Shown here piece after piece: positions 16,256-23,836 of a stretch of DNA of 54,425 nt; positions within the stretch are counted from its first letter, which is position 1; every line of letters begins with the position of its first letter. A program made the position numbers and the translations under genes. The DNA is from CAYVQZ01 sp964453435. Its GTDB lineage: Bacteria; Abyssobacteria; SURF-5. The stretch covers positions 1-54,425 of the forward strand of contig CAYVQZ010000038.1 of the NCBI GenBank assembly GCA_964453435.1. The letters run 5' to 3'. The notes beneath the pieces are model-generated. The model was given only the letters and a program-made list of their open reading frames with translations. It searched no databases and had not been told where the DNA came from.

Positions 16256-17479
16256 ATGGAGTATTTCCCGTTAATTGTCACGGAGCAAGACAGGATGATA
16301 GTCGAAATGGTCCGCCAATTCGTGGACCGCGAAATCATGCCTGTCCGGGATAAGCTCGACGATGACACCGACCACATCATAATCAACGGAATCCTCAAGA
16401 AACTTGCGGACCTGGGCATGTTCAAGGTGAGAGCGCGAGGGGAACCGATGGACGAAGATGTTCAGGCGCCATCACTGGTCACATCGTGCGTGGTGCTCGA
16501 GGAACTCTCGCGGGGAGACGCCGGAATCGCCGTGGTCGCCGCGGTGAACGGCTGGGCGCTGGCGCCCGCGTCCGCCGCCGGAAACAAGGAGGTCCTCGAT
16601 TTGTTCGACTCCATGGCCGAGGGGGAAGGACATACGCTGGCCTGTTTTTCCATGACCGAACCGGCGGGGGGATGCGATATCGAGAATCTCCCTTCCCTTC
16701 ACGGTTGCACCATCAAGACCAGGGCTGTTCCGGACGGCGATGAATGGGTGATAAAGGGGTCGAAAAGGTTTCCGAGCAGCGCCGGTGTGGCGTCTCTTTA
16801 CTGCACGGTCTGTCAGACAGACATTCAAAAGGGAGAAGAGGGCATAGCCATTATCTACGTTCCCGCCGATGCAAAGGGACTCAGCTTCGGCAAGTTCGAA
16901 AAGAAGGCGGGAATGCAGGCGGACCGCAATGCCGACATTTATTATGACGATGTCCGGGTGCCGAAATCGTACCGGGCGAGCGGTCCGGGCCGTGATGCCG
17001 AGTTGCTCAAGAGCAATCTCACGAGCGGCAGGGTGGCAAGCGCCGCAGCGGCTGTCGGCTGCGCGCGGGGAGCGTTCGAGGAAGTGCTCAGGTACACGGG
17101 AGAGAGGGTCGCGGAGGGGAAGCCGGTTCGAGAACACTCGATTGCCGCAGGCATGCTCGCGGAAATGGCCACCGGAATCGAAACGGCACGAGCGCACTAT
17201 CTTCAGGTCGCCTATATGCTGAGCCACCCGGAACAATTTGAGCCCGCCCACTCCGAAAAGATGCTTTGTCACGCAAGTATGAGCAAGAACTACGCGACGG
17301 AAATGGCCGTATTCGTCACAAACAAGGCCATGGAACTCATGGGGTCGTACGGGTATATTCGGGACTATCATGTTGAAAAGTACTGGCGCGACGTTAAGGA
17401 GATACAGCTCTGGCTGGGAGGCGCGCAACTGGGGCGTTTCGACATCGCGCGTGGATATTATCCGTACCACAAATCGTAA
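16256..17479 (+). CDS. Acyl-CoA-dehydrogenase-like flavoprotein lacking the usual catalytic glutamate
   Basis: 407 residues with all three ACAD domains. FAD/substrate region: CFSMTEPAGGCDIENL and VIKGSKRFPSSAG. C-terminal helix region: MELMGSYGYIRDYHVEKYWRDVKEIQLWLGGAQLGRFDIAR. This end aligns without gaps to the family consensus DAK-IYEGT-EIQR-IAR, and the position of the catalytic Glu (YEGT) is Leu387 here (WLGG). The alternative Glu position used by isovaleryl- and long-chain enzymes (DLER) reads LTSGR, so it is also absent. The protein binds FAD in all likelihood but may not catalyse ordinary alpha,beta-dehydrogenation, or may use another base. AGGAG lies 8 bases before the ATG. Confidence 0.8.
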   Translation: MEYFPLIVTEQDRMIVEMVRQFVDREIMPVRDKLDDDTDHIIINGILKKLADLGMFKVRARGEPMDEDVQAPSLVTSCVVLEELSRGDAGIAVVAAVNGWALAPASAAGNKEVLDLFDSMAEGEGHTLACFSMTEPAGGCDIENLPSLHGCTIKTRAVPDGDEWVIKGSKRFPSSAGVASLYCTVCQTDIQKGEEGIAIIYVPADAKGLSFGKFEKKAGMQADRNADIYYDDVRVPKSYRASGPGRDAELLKSNLTSGRVASAAAAVGCARGAFEEVLRYTGERVAEGKPVREHSIAAGMLAEMATGIETARAHYLQVAYMLSHPEQFEPAHSEKMLCHASMSKNYATEMAVFVTNKAMELMGSYGYIRDYHVEKYWRDVKEIQLWLGGAQLGRFDIARGYYPYHKS

Positions 17480-17528
17480 AAAAACCCTTGTGAAATCGGT
17501 CTTATGATTGCCCGGCGCAGGGGTGCGC

Positions 17529-17728
17529 GAGTGTGTCCCGCGATTCGAAGGCGCCCGGTCCGGGAACACGCCTCAGCAAGTTATCGGACAGTCTCACAGC
17601 CCCGATTTTTGCGACACGTCGTGGCAGTAAATCCGGGACAACTCGTTGCGCTGAAAGACGGGGGGCGTAGTTGGATGCGGCCCCCTGCGCTGGCTTTCCG
17701 GCCAAATAGGCGATCGTGAGAGAGACTC
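17529..17728. repeat. Palindromic repeat element R1, about 200 bp
   Basis: Left end GAGTGTGTCCCGCGATTCG and right end (read inward) GAGTCTCTCTCACGATCGC form imperfect terminal inverted repeats like those of the mobile copy at 48539-48742. The interior shares the GTAAATCCGGGACA block and a GGGGG...CCCCC pair with other copies. No target duplication is obvious. It fills most of the gap between the acyl-CoA-dehydrogenase-like gene and the promoter at 17749. Confidence 0.6.
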
Positions 17729-17748
17729 ATGTGAGTTTTTCCGAGAAG

Positions 17749-17777
17749 TTGACTTCCGTTGCCGTCGAAAATATACT
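17749..17777 (+). promoter_or_regulatory. Sigma-70-type promoter, possibly leaderless
   Basis: TTGACT (17749-17754), 17-bp spacer, TATACT (17772-17777). The ATG of the next gene begins at 17784, the base where transcription would be expected to start, so the mRNA may have no 5' leader. Confidence 0.6.
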
Positions 17778-17783
17778 GAGGGC

Positions 17784-19862
17784 ATGGCGGCCCTCACGAA
17801 CACGACTCTCGCGAGACTCGGCTCACGTTTTTCCCTGAACTTCCTGCCGTATCACAGGAAACTGCTGGCCTCTCCCCTCGGCAACCCATATAATCGGTCG
17901 ATTCGTCTTGAGATTGCCGCTCACGACGCCGGCGCCCGGCTGGTCTGGCCGTTCTCGCCCGGCGAGCCGATGGGGGTGTGGAAACAAGACATTACGATGA
18001 GCGGCGTATGCTTTCGCTGTTTTTCATCCCGGCTTGGCTCGGAAATATGCGTGAGCTTTACTGCCCCATTTTATCCCGGCGACGAAAAGCTGTCCATGGC
18101 GCCCTTCTTTTACATGGAAGTTCTCATTACGCCATCGGAAATTGTGACGGAACAGGCGGAAGGCGAACTGCAGATTTCACTTGCCGGTGACGAGGCGGAA
18201 AGCGTTGGCCGGGAGGATTCGGCTCTTGTGCTTAGAGGCCGGTATCGCGTTCGGTCCGGCGCGGCGGCGGCTCTCGAGAAATTTCCGGACCGCGAGTTTC
18301 CGGGCGTGGTTGCGCTGGAACCGGTAAGGGGCAAGATGAGCGTGAAAGGGACCACGTTCAAAATCCCCTATTCAACCGATAAGGGGGTAACCACACTCGC
18401 AACCTTTGTGCTCTTTGGCCACTGCGCCGAAGAGGTCCTCGATGTAGGCGGCGAGCCGCACCGATTCCGCTATCTCCAATGGTTTCCGACTCCTTCCCAC
18501 GTGGTGGCGTTTGCAAAAGACGAAGAGGCTTCGGTCAAGGAACGCCTCCTGTTCTTCGATGACCTCTTCGCGAAAACCTCAATGGGACAATCGGCGAAGG
18601 ACCTCATCGCCTGTGCGTTTCAGGCGCATTTGTCAACGACGTGGTGGACCGAGCCGTCTCGCCGCAAGGGCGCCGACTGGTTCGGCTTCTGGAACTGCGA
18701 GGGCTATTTCAACTCCGCAGAAAGCGAGTACCCGGCATCCTTCCTCTACCTCAATTTGTGGCCGCAGCTTCTCGAAAAACAACTGCTGCAGAAGGCTGGT
18801 ATTGAAGAAGAGACCGGCATGCTGCCGGTCAATTGTGGACGGTTCCTTTCTGCCAAACCCTCCGGTGTCTGGGCGGCGGACATTGAGGAATCCTGTGAAT
18901 ATATTCTGACGATGTTTGCGTTATGGCGATGGTGGGACCGCTATGAACCGATCGATTCCAACGTATCCTTGTTGCAGAGAATCGGCCGCTTCATTCTGGA
19001 TTCCGACGTCGCACAGCTGGGCACGTGGAGCGCACCCACCTTGGTATCCGCTCGCTTGGTGTTCAAGATTATTTCCGCGCTCGAAGCTCTCTCATTGATG
19101 TCCGCCGAATTTGGCGACGCCGCCCTGTGCGATTCATGTTCGGATGTCATCAAAGATATGAAAGAGACCCTCGAGCGCACGGCATGGCAGAACGACCATT
19201 TCACTTTGCGTCCGCTCGCCGAATTGGAGAACTCCGGCCGGGAGAACGGGGAAGAAAGGGCAGGCGGCGAGGAGTATTCCATCGGCACTGCTGACGGGTT
19301 GCTCTATCATTTCATATGCGATTCGTTCCCGGAAATGGATTATGCCCTGATTAAGCAGGACATTATTTCCTCTTTGGAACGGACGCTCTCGACCTACGGT
19401 TGTGTTACGACGACCGAAGGCCCTCGCTCGATTTCCGTTTCCCGGAATCTCGCGCGCGACATAATCGGCGCATACCTTGGCGTCAATTTCGAGAGGATGA
19501 CTGAGCGATACTGGAATTTCCAACAGTCCGGCGTTCCGCGGGAAAGTTCCTATATCGATTCGTCGGAGTCGCTCCATCTTTTGCCCGACCCGCGAGGCGC
19601 AATCTCCATTGGCATCCTGCAGGCTCTGATCGGATTGAAAATCGACCGTGTTGAAGGCGAACTGATCGTCTCGCCGTTATCGGTTCCGGCGGAACTGCCG
19701 TTATTGCCGCTCTGTTCGTGGGAGGAGATGCGGGCGCCGCGGGCGAGCGTCATGTGCGAGGGCAGCCGGGTGGTGGTGGAAGTCAGCGAACGCGACCTTG
19801 CCGACGCGGGGGGGGAACTGGTAACGGACCCTCATCCCGAACTGAGATGGGGCGGCTCGTAG
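17784..19862 (+). CDS. Unrecognised 692-residue protein, possibly six-hairpin glycosidase-like
   Basis: I do not recognise this protein with confidence. It has no signal peptide, no membrane segment and no nucleotide-binding motif. The first 270 residues look like beta-rich sequence; the rest is helical with scattered Trp/Tyr clusters (TTWWTEPSRRKGADWFGFWN, LYLNLWPQLLEKQLL, MFALWRWWDRYEP). The end (GAISIGILQALIGLKIDRVEGELIVSP) resembles the closing part of (alpha/alpha)6-barrel glycosidases, where a helical barrel is followed by a short beta module. An N-terminal beta domain followed by a helical toroid would fit GH116/DUF608-like enzymes, but catalytic acidic residues cannot be assigned by eye. 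The gene stands alone, has a good promoter, and its ATG may be the first transcribed base. Confidence 0.6.
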   Translation: MAALTNTTLARLGSRFSLNFLPYHRKLLASPLGNPYNRSIRLEIAAHDAGARLVWPFSPGEPMGVWKQDITMSGVCFRCFSSRLGSEICVSFTAPFYPGDEKLSMAPFFYMEVLITPSEIVTEQAEGELQISLAGDEAESVGREDSALVLRGRYRVRSGAAAALEKFPDREFPGVVALEPVRGKMSVKGTTFKIPYSTDKGVTTLATFVLFGHCAEEVLDVGGEPHRFRYLQWFPTPSHVVAFAKDEEASVKERLLFFDDLFAKTSMGQSAKDLIACAFQAHLSTTWWTEPSRRKGADWFGFWNCEGYFNSAESEYPASFLYLNLWPQLLEKQLLQKAGIEEETGMLPVNCGRFLSAKPSGVWAADIEESCEYILTMFALWRWWDRYEPIDSNVSLLQRIGRFILDSDVAQLGTWSAPTLVSARLVFKIISALEALSLMSAEFGDAALCDSCSDVIKDMKETLERTAWQNDHFTLRPLAELENSGRENGEERAGGEEYSIGTADGLLYHFICDSFPEMDYALIKQDIISSLERTLSTYGCVTTTEGPRSISVSRNLARDIIGAYLGVNFERMTERYWNFQQSGVPRESSYIDSSESLHLLPDPRGAISIGILQALIGLKIDRVEGELIVSPLSVPAELPLLPLCSWEEMRAPRASVMCEGSRVVVEVSERDLADAGGELVTDPHPELRWGGS

Positions 19863-19900
19863 GGTCGCAGCGCGGATTACCGACCGTGGGACATAATTCA

Positions 19901-19979
19901 CAGTCCCTTTCGCTCTGTATCACGTTGTCACCCTTGATAGTATGAAATTCGCGGCGTGAAAATTAGGGCAGAAATTCAA
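19901..19979 (-). repeat. 80-bp dispersed repeat R2, copy 2 (inverted)
   Basis: Reverse complement of the repeat at 13901-13980, with shared blocks TTTCACGCCGCGAATTTCAT and GATACAGAGCGAAAGGGACT. It lies between the converging ends of the 692-residue protein gene and the permease gene. Confidence 0.8.
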
Positions 19980-20005
19980 GAAACTAAACGTTAGCAATGC
20001 AGAGA

Positions 20006-21328
20006 TCAGCTCAGTTTCAAAACATACCTCAGCACGAACAGCGCCGCGAAGATGAAAACCATCGCGCTCACCTCTTTGCCGCGGCCGCTCAGGAGTTTGA
20101 GAGCGGCATATGAAATGAAACCGAACGCTATGCCATCGGTGATGCTGAAGGTCAGCGGCATCATAATCAGGGTCAGAAAGGCGGGCACCGACTCGGTGTA
20201 ATCCTCCCACGCGATCGACTTCACGCTCGTCATCATCATGCTTCCGACGATGATTAGAGGCGGGGCGATCACCGGATACAACGTCAGGTCGCCGTACTGG
20301 ACTTCTCCCCCCACCATTTTGGCGAGCGGGTGGAAGAACAGCGCGAGCAAAAAAAGAGATGCCGTAACCATATTGGCAAGGCCGGTCCGCCCACCTTCGG
20401 AGACGCCCGCGGCGCTCTCGATGTAGCTCGTGACCGTCGAGGTGCCAAGCATCGTGCCGGCTACCGTGCCGACCGCGTCGGAGAGGAGCGCCCGCTCGGC
20501 GCGCGGGAGCTTCCCATCGACCAAAAATCCCGCCCGCTGGCTGATGCCCACGAGCGTTCCGACCGTGTCAAACAGGTCGAGGAAGAAAAACACGAATATG
20601 ACGGCGAGAAAATCGGCGATTCTGCCGGACCTGAAAGCTCCGAAAACGTCCATCTTCAGAAATGTCGGACCAACCGAGGGCGGCGATTCGACGATTCCAT
20701 GAAACTTAACGAGGTCGAGCCCCCACGCCATCAACGCGGTCAGAAGGATACCTATCAGGATTGCCCCCCGGATGCGCAGCGCGAACAGCACCGAAATCAC
20801 GAGGACACCGAACAGCGAGAGCAGAACCGGAGGACTGTGAAGGTCGCCGAGTCCGACCAGCGTGCCTTCCTGGCCGACCACGATGCCGGACCACTGCAGA
20901 CCGACGAGCGCGATCAACAGGCCGATGCCGACCGCGATTGCGCTCTTGAGAGATGATGGGATGGCATCGACAAGTCTCGCCCGGAAACTGAACAGGGAAA
21001 GAAAAATGAAAAGCGCGCCCGAAATGAAATTGGCGCCCAGGGCCGTCTCCCAACTATAGCCCATAACGCCGCAGATGGTGAAGACAAAAAAGAAATTGTG
21101 CCCCATGGCCGGGGCAAGCGCGATGGGATAATTGGCGAGAATTCCCATCAGGAACGTGGCGAGCGCGCTGGCCACGCACGTGGCGACAAGCACCGCCCCA
21201 TGGTTCATCCCGCAGATGCTTAAAACGGCAGGCTGGACGAAGATGATATAGGACATCGTCATGAACGTGGAGATGCCGGCTATTACTTCCGTGCGGAAAT
21301 CGGTGTTTCTCTGCCGCAGGTTGAACAT
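20006..21328 (-). CDS. NCS2-family purine permease, AzgA-like
   Basis: 440 residues with 12-14 membrane segments. Family marks include FMTMSYIIFVQP near the start, NYPIALAPAMGHNFFF, LFDTVGTLVGISQRAGFLVDG and GTSTVTSYIESAAGVSEGGRTGL. These are characteristic of the AzgA branch, which imports hypoxanthine, guanine or adenine with protons. The exact base cannot be told. GAGGAG lies nine bases before the ATG. It is the last gene of the tldD-to-permease operon, 45 bp after coaD. Confidence 0.88.
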   Translation of the reverse strand: MFNLRQRNTDFRTEVIAGISTFMTMSYIIFVQPAVLSICGMNHGAVLVATCVASALATFLMGILANYPIALAPAMGHNFFFVFTICGVMGYSWETALGANFISGALFIFLSLFSFRARLVDAIPSSLKSAIAVGIGLLIALVGLQWSGIVVGQEGTLVGLGDLHSPPVLLSLFGVLVISVLFALRIRGAILIGILLTALMAWGLDLVKFHGIVESPPSVGPTFLKMDVFGAFRSGRIADFLAVIFVFFFLDLFDTVGTLVGISQRAGFLVDGKLPRAERALLSDAVGTVAGTMLGTSTVTSYIESAAGVSEGGRTGLANMVTASLFLLALFFHPLAKMVGGEVQYGDLTLYPVIAPPLIIVGSMMMTSVKSIAWEDYTESVPAFLTLIMMPLTFSITDGIAFGFISYAALKLLSGRGKEVSAMVFIFAALFVLRYVLKLS

Positions 21329-21373
21329 GGGAAAAGGCTCCTCTTCTCCGGTGTGCCCGCCTGCCAGCCCCGC

Positions 21374-21868
21374 TTACCGTTCGCGATGCACGTAGAACTT
21401 TTCCTTCAACCTCTCCTCGACTATTTTGGGGACAAACGCGCTGATGTCCCCGCCAAACTCGATCAACTCCTTTACAAGACTCGAACTGATAAACGAATAG
21501 TTTTCGTGAGTCATCAAAAAGATGGTCTCGTGCGATTCATTCAACCGTCTGTTCGTTAACGCCATTTGGAATTCATACTCGAAATCGGAGAACGCTCGCA
21601 ATCCCCGGACCACGCAGCAGGCTTTCTTCCTTTTGACGTAATCGACCAGGAGCCCGTCAAAAGAGTCGACCACGACGTTTCCGTAGCCCCTCGTCAGCTC
21701 GCGCAGCATCACCACCCGTTCTTCCATCGTGAAGAAGCTTTTCTTTTGAATATTGGTCGCAACCGCAACAATGAGTTCGTCGAAAAGGCCCACCGTGCGT
21801 TCGACGAGATCGATGTGTCCATACGTGATTGGGTCGAAACTGCCCGGGTAAACCGCTGTTCGCTTCAT
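21374..21868 (-). CDS. coaD: Phosphopantetheine adenylyltransferase
   Basis: 164 residues, the usual length. Adenylyltransferase motif near the start: AVYPGSFDPITYGHIDLVERT (TxGHxD in the form TYGHID). Conserved VVRGLRAFSDFEYEFQMALTNRRL and the FISSSLVKELIEFGGDISAFVP end are diagnostic. It catalyses transfer of AMP from ATP to 4'-phosphopantetheine, the penultimate step of coenzyme A synthesis. The ATG at 21868 has GGGGAG five bases upstream; a GTG at 21874 is in frame but overlaps that site. The start falls 2 bp beyond the larC stop. Confidence 0.95.
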   Translation of the reverse strand: MKRTAVYPGSFDPITYGHIDLVERTVGLFDELIVAVATNIQKKSFFTMEERVVMLRELTRGYGNVVVDSFDGLLVDYVKRKKACCVVRGLRAFSDFEYEFQMALTNRRLNESHETIFLMTHENYSFISSSLVKELIEFGGDISAFVPKIVEERLKEKFYVHRER

Positions 21869-21870
21869 AC

Positions 21871-23049
21871 TCACTCCCCCAATTCTCTCTTGGCGACTTT
21901 TCTGGCCGCGTCATAGACATCCTTCAGTGGAGTCCCAGTGTCACGCGCAATCTTCCTGCAATCTTCGAATTCCGGCGAAACCGTGATCACTCCTCCTTGG
22001 CCTGTTCCCACTTTCACTCTGACTGTTCCATACGTGGTGACAACTTCCGTAACCCGGCGATAAAGCTTCAGCCTCGATTCACGGTGATATCTTACACCAA
22101 ACGTCGTCGATTCCGAAAATATTGTTGCCGCCAGCCCCGCTATGTCGGCAGGGTCACACAGCAGAGTCAGCAACGTTCCGGGACGCGTCTTCTTCGCCTG
22201 TACGGGCGTGAGAAACACCTCGAGCGCTCCCTGCTCGAACAGCCGCTCCATAAGATATTCGAAGGTCTCCGGATTCATGTCGTCAATGGTCGTGTTCAAG
22301 ACGACGATGTCGTCCGCGTCGTATGACTCGATTGGCTCTCCGATGATGACCCGAAGCAGGTTCGGCCATCCCGCCAACTCGCGTTTGCCGGCCCCGTATC
22401 CGTGCGTCAGTGCCTTCTGGGGGGGCAGCGGCCCGAAGCTCCGAGCCAGCTCCTTCAGGAGAATGGCGCCCGTCGGCGTAACCAGTTCGGTTTGCGGACC
22501 ACGGGAATAGATGGGAACACCCTCGAGCAATTTCATGGCGGCTGGCGCGGGAACCGGCAACACTCCGTGCCTGCATTCGACGAATCCTCCGCCCACGTTG
22601 ACGGCGGATGAGTGCACTTCTTCGATGCCCAGAGCTTGGAGGCCGATAAGCGTACCAACGATATCGACTATGGAATCGATGGCGCCGACCTCGTGAAAGT
22701 GAATTTTGTCGGGTGTGGTGGAATGAATATTCGCTTCGGTCTCTGCAAGCAGAGAGAATATCCGCAGGGCCTTCTCGCGAACCGAATCCGGCAGCGAGCT
22801 GGAGTCGAGAATTTTCCTTATGTCATCGAGACCGCGCGCAGACTGGTCGGCTTCCGTGACATCGACGAAAAAATTGGTGGCGCTCAGATGCCTGCGAGAC
22901 GTTTTTCCTGCCCGGACCGTGTACCCTGTGAGCGGAAGGCGGGACAGCCCCTCCCGCAACTCATCAAGGCTGAGGCCCGCATCGAGGAGCGACCCGATAA
23001 CCATATCGCCGCTGATGCCGGAGAAGCAGTCAAAATAGATGGATTTCAC
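21871..23049 (-). CDS. larC: Nickel pincer cofactor biosynthesis protein LarC
   Basis: 392 residues in one continuous frame. Recognised from YFDCFSGISGDMVIGSLLDAG, KIHFHEVGAIDSIVDIVGT, VGGGFVECRHGVLPVPAPA and LVTPTGAILLKEL. LarC inserts nickel, in a CTP-dependent reaction, into the pyridinium dithiocarboxylate mononucleotide made by LarB and LarE; the cofactor serves lactate racemase and related LarA-like enzymes. In Lactobacillus plantarum the protein needs a programmed frameshift; here it does not. GTG start with GGAG eight bases upstream. LarA and LarE are not in the window. Confidence 0.93.
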   Translation of the reverse strand: MKSIYFDCFSGISGDMVIGSLLDAGLSLDELREGLSRLPLTGYTVRAGKTSRRHLSATNFFVDVTEADQSARGLDDIRKILDSSSLPDSVREKALRIFSLLAETEANIHSTTPDKIHFHEVGAIDSIVDIVGTLIGLQALGIEEVHSSAVNVGGGFVECRHGVLPVPAPAAMKLLEGVPIYSRGPQTELVTPTGAILLKELARSFGPLPPQKALTHGYGAGKRELAGWPNLLRVIIGEPIESYDADDIVVLNTTIDDMNPETFEYLMERLFEQGALEVFLTPVQAKKTRPGTLLTLLCDPADIAGLAATIFSESTTFGVRYHRESRLKLYRRVTEVVTTYGTVRVKVGTGQGGVITVSPEFEDCRKIARDTGTPLKDVYDAARKVAKRELGE

Positions 23050-23067
23050 TTGATTTCTCCGCAGGAT

Positions 23068-23817
23068 TTATTTTCGCCTGGCGATGAGACTGGCGAAGTA
23101 ACCTGCGCCGAATCCGTTATCTATGTTGACCACCGAGACACCCGGAGAGCAGGTATTCAGCATGCCCAGAAGGGCCGCCAGTCCCGCGAAACTGGCTCCA
23201 TAGCCGATGCTGGTGGGAACAGCAACGACGGGGCATTCTACCAGACCGCCCACAACGCTTGCAAGCGCTCCCTCCATCCCCGCGGCAACAACGATAGAGT
23301 CGCACGCGGCGATTTCTTCCTTCTGACCGAACAACCGATGGATACCGGCAACGCCCACATCGTAGATACGCTTCACCCGGCATCCCATCATCTCAGACGT
23401 GACCGCGGCCTCCTCCGCGACAGGTATGTCCGATGTCCCGGCGGTTATCACCGCCACCGTTCCCTTTCGCCTGCCGATGGGTTGCATGGCTATTGTCATA
23501 GTCCGCGCCGGCTCGTGATACTGAGCCTTCCTGTGAACCTGTTTAACCGCCTCAAACGTCTCGCGACTTATCCTCGTGGCAAGGACGTTGCACCCGTGCT
23601 CCACCATCCTGGTTACAATCGCCGCGACCTGCTCGGGTGTCTTGCTTTCACAAAAAACGACCTCGGGGAAGCCGCGTCGAAGGTGGCGGTGATGGTCGAG
23701 CTTGGCAAATCCCAAGTCTTCGTAGGGAAGCGACTTGAGCGCCGACATCGCAGCCTCGACGCTCATCTCGCCTTTGGCGACGGATGTTATCAACGAGCGA
23801 AGCTTTTCGGGGTGCAT
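23068..23817 (-). CDS. larB: Nickel pincer cofactor biosynthesis protein LarB
   Basis: 249 residues. The C-terminal half has the PurE-like carboxylase core with VAVITAGTSDIPVAEEA, YDVGVAGIHRL, VVAAGMEGALASVVGGL and VAVPTSIGYGASFAGLAALLGMLN. LarB carboxylates and hydrolyses nicotinic acid adenine dinucleotide in the first step of pincer cofactor synthesis. It precedes larC by 18 bp and follows the giant coiled-coil gene by 19 bp, so all three are probably on one transcript. Confidence 0.93.
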   Translation of the reverse strand: MHPEKLRSLITSVAKGEMSVEAAMSALKSLPYEDLGFAKLDHHRHLRRGFPEVVFCESKTPEQVAAIVTRMVEHGCNVLATRISRETFEAVKQVHRKAQYHEPARTMTIAMQPIGRRKGTVAVITAGTSDIPVAEEAAVTSEMMGCRVKRIYDVGVAGIHRLFGQKEEIAACDSIVVAAGMEGALASVVGGLVECPVVAVPTSIGYGASFAGLAALLGMLNTCSPGVSVVNIDNGFGAGYFASLIARRK

Positions 23818-23836
23818 CCCTTCTGAGGGTCTCCGA

